DNA from: Smaragdicoccus niigatensis DSM 44881 = NBRC 103563
Lineage (GTDB): Bacteria > Actinomycetota > Actinomycetes > Mycobacteriales > Mycobacteriaceae
Assembly: GCF_000380645.1 (NCBI RefSeq)
Contig: NZ_AQXZ01000018.1
Span: 558,001-622,000 of the forward strand
Length of the DNA: 64,000 nt
Direction: 5' to 3'
Shown: positions 56,779-64,000 of the stretch, piece after piece
How positions within the stretch are numbered: position 1 is the stretch's first letter
Layout: each line of letters opens with the position of its first letter
Notes under the pieces: generated by a model
Databases searched by the model: none
Told to the model about the DNA's origin: nothing
Seen by the model: only the letters and a program-made list of their open reading frames with translations
Position numbers and translations under genes: made by a program

Positions 56779-56802
56779 TCGGTTGTGCACGTGCACAACC
56801 GA
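56779..56802. promoter_or_regulatory. 24-bp perfect palindrome before the acyl-CoA synthetase operon
   Basis: The half-site TCGGTTGTGCAC is followed directly by its exact complement. It lies in the 166-base gap between the two adenylate-kinase/acyl-CoA synthetase transcription units. It has no T-tract, so an operator for a dimeric regulator such as a TetR-type fatty-acid sensor is more likely than a terminator. Confidence 0.6.
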
Positions 56803-56826
56803 CATGGATAAGCCGGGGCGGCGGTT

Positions 56827-57393
56827 CTAGCCGCGCATCAGCTCCAGGATCTTTTCGGTGACTTCGTCGACCGGCGCCGTGGCGTCGATCATCCGCGCCT
56901 TACCCTGCTTCTCATAGAACTCGAGCAGCGGCTTGGTGGTCTCGTGGAACAGCGCGAGACGGTGGCGAATGGTCTCTTCGTTATCGTCGGCACGGCCTTC
57001 GATCTCGGCGCGCGCAGTCAAGCGGTCGACGACGATGTCGTCGGGTACGTCGAAGTAGATCACCAGTTCCGGACGGGCACCCACCGGCTCGGCGAGCTTG
57101 CGACCCTTCTGGGCCTGGTCCACGGAGCGCGGGAATCCGTCGAGGATGTACCCCTTTTCGGCGGCCTCCTCAACCCGGGTCTCGATGAGTCCGAGGATGA
57201 GGTCGTCGTCAACCAGCTCACCTGCTGCGACCTTCGCCTTGATCGTCTCGCCGAGCTCAGAACCCGAGCTGATCTCCGCGCGCAGGAGATCACCGATTGC
57301 CACGTGCTCGAGCCCGAGGATCTCCGAAAGCCGGACACCCTGGGTGCCCTTCCCGGAGCCAGGCGGACCGACCAGCAGGATCTTATTGACCAT
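56827..57393 (-). CDS. Adenylate kinase, second copy
   Basis: From ATG 57393 this is a 188-residue adenylate kinase: VNKILLVGPPGSGKGTQGVRLSEILG, AIGDLLRAEISSGSELG, YILDGFPRSVDQAQKG, and the short-lid GRADDNEETIRHR. It is very similar to the copy at 54548 through most of its length, so the two arose by duplication within actinomycetes. The open frame upstream is only the palindromic repeat. It is separated from the synthetase operon by 166 bases and could be expressed separately. Confidence 0.93.
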   Translation of the reverse strand: MVNKILLVGPPGSGKGTQGVRLSEILGLEHVAIGDLLRAEISSGSELGETIKAKVAAGELVDDDLILGLIETRVEEAAEKGYILDGFPRSVDQAQKGRKLAEPVGARPELVIYFDVPDDIVVDRLTARAEIEGRADDNEETIRHRLALFHETTKPLLEFYEKQGKARMIDATAPVDEVTEKILELMRG

Positions 57394-57474
57394 GCATCGA
57401 AAGTACCCAGCCAGGTGGGATCTCGTAACCCATTCAGGACAAGGATCACTCCGGGGACAACGGATTTGACAACG

Positions 57475-57634
57475 GGGCGTGTCTGGCAATTCCTGGCCGT
57501 AGCGAGCGGTGGTCAGGTGTGCGGTGTGCAAGGCGGACGAGGAGCACATAGCGGAGCTATATGCGACGAGGACAACGCCGCAGGCCGTGCGCCTGACCGC
57601 CGCGCAGTAGGTCGTGGAATTGCCAGACACGCCC
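57475..57634. repeat. 160-bp element with perfect 19-bp terminal inverted repeats (MITE-like)
   Basis: GGGCGTGTCTGGCAATTCC at 57475-57493 is matched by its exact complement at 57616-57634. Inside, a further imperfect pair (GCGGTGGTCAGGTG near the left, CGCCTGACCGCCGC near the right) and a central CATAGCGGAGCTATATG hairpin allow the whole unit to fold on itself. It encodes no protein. It fits a miniature inverted-repeat element or a REP-like repeat. Its right end supplies the first base of the recD stop codon. Confidence 0.75.
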
Positions 57635-59394
57635 TAGGTTCGACGCAGGCCACTCGCGCGAAGAACGCGCTTGTTCACCGCCGTCTTGACTCCCTCTTCG
57701 GTGCCGATGATTCGGACATGCTTCTTGGCTCGCGTGATCGCTGTGTAGAGCAGTTCTCGAGTGAGAAGTGACGACTTCTCCCCTGGGAGAACCACCGACA
57801 CGGTGTCGTACTGACTGCCCTGACTGCGATGGATGGTCAACGCGAACGCGCTGGTCGCAGACGCCAACCGGGCCGGGTGAACGAGCTGCGAACCAGACGC
57901 CCGCGTGAACGCCGCCATGAGCACTCCCTCGTGAGTCACCATGACGCCCGTGTCGCCGTTGAAGACGTTCACGTCGTAGTCATTGGCGTTGACGATGAGC
58001 GGCTGACCGGGCACCCAATCCCGGCCGATACCCAGCCACCTGGTCACATCGCGTTCCCACCCGCCGACACCGAACACGCCGTCACGGTGGGCGCACAGGA
58101 TTCGGTGCTCGTCGGTGATACGCAACGCCTCTTCCGCATCGCCGGACTCAGCGGCGGCACGGGCTCGGGCGAACACGTCGAGGACGGCGTCCTGGACCGA
58201 GCCGCGGTCAGTTCCGAAGCTGATCGACTTCCCGCCGGCGGTCAGAATGTCGATCGTCCGATCGCCGTCCCCTTCGCGCACCGCGGCGGCCAGATCGGCG
58301 ATGTCCTCGTTGAATCGACGGCCCACCGACAGTCGGACGATGCCTCCGCCCACCTGCGCACGTTCGTGCTCGGTGAGCGGAGATTCGTCCGGATTTCCGG
58401 CGGCATTGACCTCCCGCTCGAGCCACGACGGCAGCGTGCCGTCGAACCCGCGCGCGACGAGATCTGACAGGACAGCACCGGCGTCGACCGAGGCGAGCTG
58501 TTCCGGGTCACCGACGAGGATCAGACGCGTCGTCGGACGCAGCGCGACGACGAGTCGGTACATCATCGTCATCGCGACCATCGAACACTCGTCCACGACC
58601 ACGACGTCGTAGGGCAGCCGGTTGTCCGCACCAAACGTGAAGCGCGATCCCGCCGACGGTGTGCCCCCGAGCAGTCGGTGCAGTGTCACCGCGGGCAGTT
58701 CGGGCAGACCAACCTTTTTGGCCTGGCCGCGTACGGCGTCCTCCAATTGGGCGGCCGCCTTACCTGTGGGCGCGGCCAACGCGACTCGCAGCCCTGGATT
58801 GTCGCGATACAGCGCCGCCAGAATTCGGGCCACGGTGTGCGTCTTGCCGGTACCCGGACCGCCCGCGACGACCGTGGCCAGACTGCTGACCGCCACTCCG
58901 GCCGCGATCCGTTGACGGTCCGGCGCCGGCGTGGGGAACAGTTCGGCCAGCACCTCGGAGTAGTCACCGACGTCGATCGACGTGCCTGCCCGATCATCGA
59001 GAATCCGAGCAATCGTCCGTTCTTGATCGAAATACTTCGTGAGGTACAACAGTTCGTCGTCGACCAATCGCAAGGGCGCCAACGGATCGGTGCCGTTGCC
59101 GAGGACGAGCGGACTGCGCTTGATCGCCGCCAGCAGATCGTCGACGGACGGCCACGGCAGAGCATCGACGTCGATCTCGTCCTCACACGGCAGTTCTCGC
59201 ATGCGGGCGAGTTCAAGGCACACCGAACCCGCACGCAATGCGGCGACGCACAAGCCGACGGCGAGCAACGCGACTTCGTCGGACTCTCCGCCAAGTCTGC
59301 CGAAGCGCATCGCCGCCTGCACGTCGGCGACATCGAGAAAGCCGGACTCATTGAACGTCCGCAACAGCCCCGTCGATCGGGTCGCGACAATCAT
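57634..59394 (-). CDS. recD: Exodeoxyribonuclease V alpha subunit
   Basis: RecD is the 5'-3' helicase subunit of RecBCD. The 586 residues include Walker A GGPGTGKTHTVARIL, DECSMVAMTMMYRL (motif II), LILVGDPEQLASVDAGAVLSDL (motif III) and the C-terminal FALTIHRSQGSQYDTVSVVLP and RELLYTAITRAKKHVRIIG. The start is ATG 59394, overlapping the recB stop by 4 bases; a longer open frame runs antisense-like through recB. The stop abuts a palindromic element. Confidence 0.96.
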   Translation of the reverse strand: MIVATRSTGLLRTFNESGFLDVADVQAAMRFGRLGGESDEVALLAVGLCVAALRAGSVCLELARMRELPCEDEIDVDALPWPSVDDLLAAIKRSPLVLGNGTDPLAPLRLVDDELLYLTKYFDQERTIARILDDRAGTSIDVGDYSEVLAELFPTPAPDRQRIAAGVAVSSLATVVAGGPGTGKTHTVARILAALYRDNPGLRVALAAPTGKAAAQLEDAVRGQAKKVGLPELPAVTLHRLLGGTPSAGSRFTFGADNRLPYDVVVVDECSMVAMTMMYRLVVALRPTTRLILVGDPEQLASVDAGAVLSDLVARGFDGTLPSWLEREVNAAGNPDESPLTEHERAQVGGGIVRLSVGRRFNEDIADLAAAVREGDGDRTIDILTAGGKSISFGTDRGSVQDAVLDVFARARAAAESGDAEEALRITDEHRILCAHRDGVFGVGGWERDVTRWLGIGRDWVPGQPLIVNANDYDVNVFNGDTGVMVTHEGVLMAAFTRASGSQLVHPARLASATSAFALTIHRSQGSQYDTVSVVLPGEKSSLLTRELLYTAITRAKKHVRIIGTEEGVKTAVNKRVLRASGLRRT

Positions 59395-62300
59395 CGAACA
59401 CCTCCCAGCAATTCCGACAATTCCTCGACCATTCGGGCCGGTGGATGCCATTCGAAGACGCCGTGGCCAGCTGGCGTCTCGGGCCCGATCATCCCGCGCA
59501 CGAAGTGGTACTGGACTCCCGCGAGATGTTCCTGAGCCGAGTAGCCGGGCAATCGCCATCGCAGATAGCGGTGCAGCGCAACGCAATACAGGATTGCCTG
59601 CAGCGGGTAGTGCGACTGCATCATCGCGGTCGCCATCGGCCCCGGCGCATAGTCGTCGATCGTCAGTTCGCCGCTGCCGATGCGGTTGGTCTTGTAATCG
59701 ACCACGAGAAACTTCCCCGCGGGCGTGCGGATGACGGCGTCGATACTTCCCGTCAGGAAGCCGCGCAGCGGGTTCGACTCCACGGTTCGCAACTGGTCGG
59801 CGTAGTTGGCAAGCGGTCCGTCGGCATGCCGAGCGAACAGGTCGGCAATCGCCGCGATCGAGCCGCCCTGCAACGGAAGTTCGAAGTCGAGTTCCGCGAG
59901 TCGATCCTTCGTCGGAATCTTCGCGAGCGAACCGAATCCGAGCGGTGTCTGCATCACGGCGAACAGGCAATTCGCCAGGGTCTCCACATCGAGACCGGCG
60001 CCGCGGAGGGACACCGCCTCACGGCAGCGTTCGACGAGTTCTGCTCGCAGATCCTTGCTGTCGGTGTCGGCGTACTCGAGGATCTCGTGCACGAGCGTTC
60101 CGAACGCGGTACCACCGGCAAAGACATTCATCGGGAGTGGTCCACCGGTGCCCTCGACCCGCTCGTTCGGCTCATCCTCGGTGACATCGAGGTCAGGTTC
60201 ACTCGCGACATAGGCGTGCTCATGCGCCTGTGCGGTCAACGCCGAGTACGACGTGCGGCGCCAAGCGACGTCGAGGTCGCGGGTGAATTCACGGCGTGTG
60301 AGGTCGGCTCCGGCGCCGGCGTCACGCTGCCACCGTTCGAGATCAATCGGTTCGCCAGCTACCCGCTCGACGCCGATCAGCCCGCCAGACCTGCTGGCCC
60401 AGTGTTCGAAGAACGAGGAAACCTTGTCGTCCTGAACAACACTCGCTTCCGGCGGAATTCCGGTGGGGGCATTGGCGCGCCCGAAGGTCATGCGCTGGAG
60501 CGGTGAATGGGGTGTGTTGAAGGTCGGCGCCCACCAGAGAACCAACTGGCATTTCGCGCGGGTCAACGCCACATAGAACAACCGCAGTTGCTCGCCGACA
60601 CTCTCCGCTTGGTGCACGACCCGGCGGGCGTCGTATCCCTTCCCGCTTGGACCACCCACATCGAGCCATCGCGATCCGTCCTGATGAAAGGTCAGAGTGT
60701 CCGGGCTCGACCCGACGTAGGTGTCCCATGCAAAGGGCACATAGACGATCGGATATTCGAGACCCTTGCTGACGTGAATCGTGCCGATCTGAACTGCGGC
60801 GGCATCACTCTCGAGGCGGCGACTCTTGTCGCGGATCGTCTTCTTCGTGTTGACGTCGTTCATGCGGTCCGACAGCCACCGGATCAGCGAGGTGATTCCG
60901 CGCGCCTCCTCGACGACGGCCCGGTTGAGAGTCTCGGCGAGGTGCCGTAGATCGGTCAGGTCACGTTCGCCGGACTGGGTTGCGAGGAGTCGTTCGAAGA
61001 GCGAGAACGTGGTGACGAGACGCTCGAACATCGCCGCGAAACCGCTGGTCGTCACGAGTTCGGCGAGCACTCGGAGCTCCAGGCCGAGATCGGCGGCGAG
61101 ATCGTCTCCCCCGGTGTCGAGCTTCTCCGCTGTGTACCCGAGTAGGGGCGTCATCGCCGCCAGCCGAACCACACCACTGCGGTACGGCGATTCGAGTGCC
61201 TGCAGGACGCGCATCCAGTTTCGCGCCGCAGCGGTGGCGAAGATGCTCGAGTTGCCGGTCAGCACCGAGGGCACACCGAGTCGGTCGAGTTCGATCGCCA
61301 CGTCCTCGGCCTGCTCGTTCGTGCGGACGAGCACGGCGATATCGCCGGGAGTGACAGGCTCGTTGCTGATCGTCGCCCCAGAATTCAACAGCCGCAAAAT
61401 GTCCGCCGCCACATCGCGCGCGATGAACGGACGAACCTGGTCCACCTTGGGCAGCGCATCTTCAGGTGCCGTGTATTGGCCCGCCACGACCGGCCCCGCG
61501 GCGAGCCGACTCAGGTAGCGCACGCGGATGGGATGTTCGGTGGTGATTCTCGTTGGGTGCTCGGCCTCGACGCTCGTCACGACGATTTCCTCGTCACCGA
61601 GCGCTGCGCCGCCCCACATGAAATCCAGAGCCTTCAGTAGCCGGTCGTCCGATCGCCAGTTCTTCTCGAGGCGGTAGCTGCTGTGTGCCTTGTGCTTGGC
61701 GTTCAGATAGCTGAAGACATCGGCTCCACGGAACCCGTAGATGGCCTGCTTCGGGTCTCCCACCAGCAGTAACGTCACGTGCCCGTGAAATACCTGCTCC
61801 ACGATTTCCCATTGGAGCGGGTCGGTGTCCTGGAATTCGTCGATGAGCGCAACGGCGTACTTTCCCCGAATGCGTTCACACGCAATCGGGCCCGCAACGT
61901 CATCACGAAGCGTCTCCGCCAGCAGCGACAGCAGATCCGAGTAGTCGCGAATTCCGCCGAGTCGCTTGCGTCGGTCGATCTCCGCCCGCGCGGCGACGGC
62001 GAGACGCCAACGCTGGCCCGCCTCGAGATCGTCACCGCCGGCGTCGACGATCGGAGACTGCGAATCCTTCGTGGCAACGCGGAGCATCTTCGTGGTGTTG
62101 TCCCAGTTGAGCTGGCGTTCTGCGGAGGCAAACCGGGCGAGATACTCGTCGGCGTACACCTGTGCCCAGAGATCCTCGGGCTCCTCGACGAACTGGGCGT
62201 GTGGATCGCGGTCGCCGACGATGCCGAGGCTTTCCAACATTCGCTGACAGAAGCTCAGCGTGGTCACGATGGTCGCCTGGTCGAAGTTGGACACTGCTAG

Positions 62301-62621
62301 GGCGAGCCGATCGCGTCGCGCTTCGACATCCTCGGCCGCCAGGAATCGCACCAGGTCGTCCGAGTCTTCGGCCGCACCAGGATTGTTCAAGGCTTCGCTG
62401 ACCTCGACGAATCGGTGCCGGACACGTTCGCGCACCTCACTCGTCGCCGCGTTGGTGAACGTGATGACGAGCAGCTGGTCGATCGTTGCTTTGCCCTCGG
62501 CAATGCACCGCACCGCAAGTGCCGTGATCGCATACGTCTTTCCGGTCCCCGCGCTGGCTTCGAGAATCGAGGTACCCGTCGGAAGGTCGGCGAGCAGATC
62601 AAAGGAGAGAGTGTCGCTCAC
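59391..62621 (-). CDS. recB: Exodeoxyribonuclease V beta subunit
   Basis: RecB carries the 3'-5' helicase and the nuclease of RecBCD, which processes double-strand breaks. The 1076 residues have Walker A LEASAGTGKTYAITALA, the helicase motifs VALIDEFQDTDPLQWEIV, LVGDPKQAIYGFRGAD and FYVALTRAKCQLVLW, and the C-terminal nuclease with LVHEILEYAD, GSIDAVIRTPAGKFLVVDYKTNR (catalytic Asp and Lys) and YPLQAILYCVALHRYL. It overlaps recC and recD by 4 bases on either side. Confidence 0.97.
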   Translation of the reverse strand: MSDTLSFDLLADLPTGTSILEASAGTGKTYAITALAVRCIAEGKATIDQLLVITFTNAATSEVRERVRHRFVEVSEALNNPGAAEDSDDLVRFLAAEDVEARRDRLALAVSNFDQATIVTTLSFCQRMLESLGIVGDRDPHAQFVEEPEDLWAQVYADEYLARFASAERQLNWDNTTKMLRVATKDSQSPIVDAGGDDLEAGQRWRLAVAARAEIDRRKRLGGIRDYSDLLSLLAETLRDDVAGPIACERIRGKYAVALIDEFQDTDPLQWEIVEQVFHGHVTLLLVGDPKQAIYGFRGADVFSYLNAKHKAHSSYRLEKNWRSDDRLLKALDFMWGGAALGDEEIVVTSVEAEHPTRITTEHPIRVRYLSRLAAGPVVAGQYTAPEDALPKVDQVRPFIARDVAADILRLLNSGATISNEPVTPGDIAVLVRTNEQAEDVAIELDRLGVPSVLTGNSSIFATAAARNWMRVLQALESPYRSGVVRLAAMTPLLGYTAEKLDTGGDDLAADLGLELRVLAELVTTSGFAAMFERLVTTFSLFERLLATQSGERDLTDLRHLAETLNRAVVEEARGITSLIRWLSDRMNDVNTKKTIRDKSRRLESDAAAVQIGTIHVSKGLEYPIVYVPFAWDTYVGSSPDTLTFHQDGSRWLDVGGPSGKGYDARRVVHQAESVGEQLRLFYVALTRAKCQLVLWWAPTFNTPHSPLQRMTFGRANAPTGIPPEASVVQDDKVSSFFEHWASRSGGLIGVERVAGEPIDLERWQRDAGAGADLTRREFTRDLDVAWRRTSYSALTAQAHEHAYVASEPDLDVTEDEPNERVEGTGGPLPMNVFAGGTAFGTLVHEILEYADTDSKDLRAELVERCREAVSLRGAGLDVETLANCLFAVMQTPLGFGSLAKIPTKDRLAELDFELPLQGGSIAAIADLFARHADGPLANYADQLRTVESNPLRGFLTGSIDAVIRTPAGKFLVVDYKTNRIGSGELTIDDYAPGPMATAMMQSHYPLQAILYCVALHRYLRWRLPGYSAQEHLAGVQYHFVRGMIGPETPAGHGVFEWHPPARMVEELSELLGGVR

Positions 62622-64000
62622 TTCTCACACTCCAGAAGCGGATGCCACAGTTCGCACGAATAGCGCTGGAATTCCGCACTCGCGAAATCGCTCCACGACA
62701 CGTCTGCGCCCCATACGTACTTGATGACGTCGTCGGTACTGCGATCCCCGAATTTCGACGTAAAAGACTGCTCGGACCGACGCAGGGCGTCGGGAACGCT
62801 CGCTTTCCGCAAAATCCAGCGGGCATAGTCTTCGCTGGCTTTCTGACCGACCTGCAACGGTTTGCGCAGCCCTTCATCTCGAATTCGAACCAGGTCTCGA
62901 AGTACGTCCCGAGGTTTGTCCGGAGCGGTCAACACCTTCACGCCGGCGGAGACCTTGCCGCCGGACTTCGCCTTGCCCACCACGACGGCGCGCCAATCCC
63001 CCGGATATTGCGATGCCAAGGCGAGAAGCTGCACCCACATCGCCATCCGGTCCTTCGGCTTGAGCGACGAATAGGACACCGCGACGATCGTGCGCTCGAA
63101 GATCTGCGGGACAGTGCCGAGGAGGCGACGACCGTCACCGATATCCAGATCGATGTCGCGAACCGCGGGCTCACCGATCCGGTATCGGTCCGCGCCGGCT
63201 TTCAGGGCTCCGACGGCAGCCTCGATCTCCCGATACTTCGCCATCCCCATGCGCTTCGGCGGGAGAGCATTTCGTCGCCATTCGGCCTGCTTGAGCGATT
63301 CGCGGTCGTGTCCGGCAAGGGCCGCTGCCAGCATGCGCGAGCCGATAGCCCATTCCTCGAGCCCGTTGATATCGATCGGAAGTTCGTCACGAATGACGAC
63401 GTCGAAGTCACCCAAGTTGATTCCGAAGCGCTGGCGGAGGAACGCCTGCGCCGGATGCACGGCAAACCGTTTGAGGTTCTCCAGCGCGACATCACCAGCG
63501 GGTACCGCGGGCAGCTCGATTGCCCACGGTTGCGCGGGCACGACGACCGGTTCGAGACGGGCCTTCGCACCCGCGAGCGCGACCGGGTCGAAGCTGAACG
63601 GGCTGATGAAGTTGCGCACGTCAAACGGCTGAAGGGGATGTTCCCGGGTGATGTCCGCACCCGTCATCCGGCGCACCACATCCAGCAACTCGGCGACGGG
63701 AATCGCTGGCGGCCAACTCTTTCCGGTCACCGGGTCCGCGCCCGTGTAGAACACCATAAGCGCTTGCCGGCACGCCATGATCGCGTCCAACAGTAGTTGG
63801 CGATCCTCCATGCGGGCGTCGCGTTCACCCACGAGCGGCGACCGTTGCAAAACGTCGTCGCCGTCGGGGTTCGCTTTGCGGGGGAACGTGGCGTCGTCCA
63901 CGCCGAGCAGGGCGATGACGCGATGTGGAACCGACCGCATCGGAACCATCGTGCACACGGTCAGGTCGCCATTGCGGAAGTTCGACCGCGACGCACGACC
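62618..64000 (-). CDS. recC: Exodeoxyribonuclease V gamma subunit (N-terminus beyond window)
   Basis: The C-terminal 460 residues of RecC are in the window; the reading frame stays open to position 64000 (GRASRSNFRNGDLTVCTMVPMRSVP), so the gene begins further right. RecC family features are VIALLGVDDATFPR, GDDVLQRSPLVGERDARMEDRQLLLDA and RNFISPFSFDP. RecC is the inactive-helicase subunit that recognises Chi in E. coli. It leads the recC-recB-recD operon, joined by 4-base overlaps. Confidence 0.95.
   Translation of the reverse strand, partial: GRASRSNFRNGDLTVCTMVPMRSVPHRVIALLGVDDATFPRKANPDGDDVLQRSPLVGERDARMEDRQLLLDAIMACRQALMVFYTGADPVTGKSWPPAIPVAELLDVVRRMTGADITREHPLQPFDVRNFISPFSFDPVALAGAKARLEPVVVPAQPWAIELPAVPAGDVALENLKRFAVHPAQAFLRQRFGINLGDFDVVIRDELPIDINGLEEWAIGSRMLAAALAGHDRESLKQAEWRRNALPPKRMGMAKYREIEAAVGALKAGADRYRIGEPAVRDIDLDIGDGRRLLGTVPQIFERTIVAVSYSSLKPKDRMAMWVQLLALASQYPGDWRAVVVGKAKSGGKVSAGVKVLTAPDKPRDVLRDLVRIRDEGLRKPLQVGQKASEDYARWILRKASVPDALRRSEQSFTSKFGDRSTDDVIKYVWGADVSWSDFASAEFQRYSCELWHPLLECEK

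Noticed and set aside
57394-57630. Longer N-terminus for the second adenylate kinase
   Set aside because: The upstream frame runs through the palindromic element and has no similarity to the family; ATG 57393 gives the normal length.

Overview
The window is high-GC DNA dense with short operons, GTG starts and 4-bp ATGA/GTGA gene overlaps. The gene set is that of a mycothiol-making actinomycete: mshC, PknG with GlnH and GlnX, UppP, DUF3090, DUF5703, a SCO1664-family gene and a SigJ-type sigma factor. Gene order from the RecB-like exonuclease through hisG/hisE, metH, the PAC2 gene, mshC, the SCO1664/DUF3090/phosphatase/uppP operon, the lppL-like gene, pyrD, the PEBP gene and the M20 peptidase follows, from memory, the Mycobacterium tuberculosis Rv2119-Rv2141c segment. 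That helped several assignments. The presence of Lon and the extra genes argue against Mycobacterium itself; I cannot name the genus.

Layout. 1-7.4 kb (minus): a signalling operon glnX-glnH-coiled-coil protein-pknG-PP2C phosphatase-VWA protein, which runs off the left edge. 7.7-11.5 kb: a RecB-like Fe-S exonuclease whose 3' end is duplicated on either side of a visibly AT-richer two-gene insert (2-TM protein plus cupin-like/NUDIX fusion), then an O-methyltransferase. 11.5-13.8 kb: hisG, hisE and a secreted SGNH lipase. 14-20.4 kb: htpG, two tandem secreted M23 peptidases, exonuclease III, a CBS protein and a TMEM43/DUF1707 pair. 20.4-30.8 kb: a large TIR-TM-beta-propeller protein, a HAD phosphatase, metH, a PAC2 protein, an SGNH lipoprotein and mshC. 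31-33 kb: two paralogous small secreted proteins with shared leader sequences, one behind a candidate iron box.

33-46.7 kb: the uppP operon, a probably inactive aldo/keto reductase homologue, an MMPL transporter with a small lipoprotein, lppL, pyrD, a SigJ-like factor, PEBP, M20 peptidase and an NADPH:FMN reductase. 46.8-53.7 kb: tRNA-Leu(GAG), GtrA, Lon, and a divergent two-component system next to a polytopic membrane protein. 53.8-57.4 kb: an operon of acyl-CoA synthetase, adenylate kinase and a PhaZ-like depolymerase, preceded by a second adenylate kinase. 57.5-64 kb: a palindromic repeat and recCBD (recC cut by the right edge).

The best candidates for undescribed biology are the inserted two-gene cassette (8.6-10.5 kb), the TIR-propeller protein, the paired secreted proteins with conserved leaders (31-33 kb), and the acyl-CoA synthetase/adenylate kinase/PHA depolymerase operon. 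Composition statements are by eye; no similarity searches could be run.
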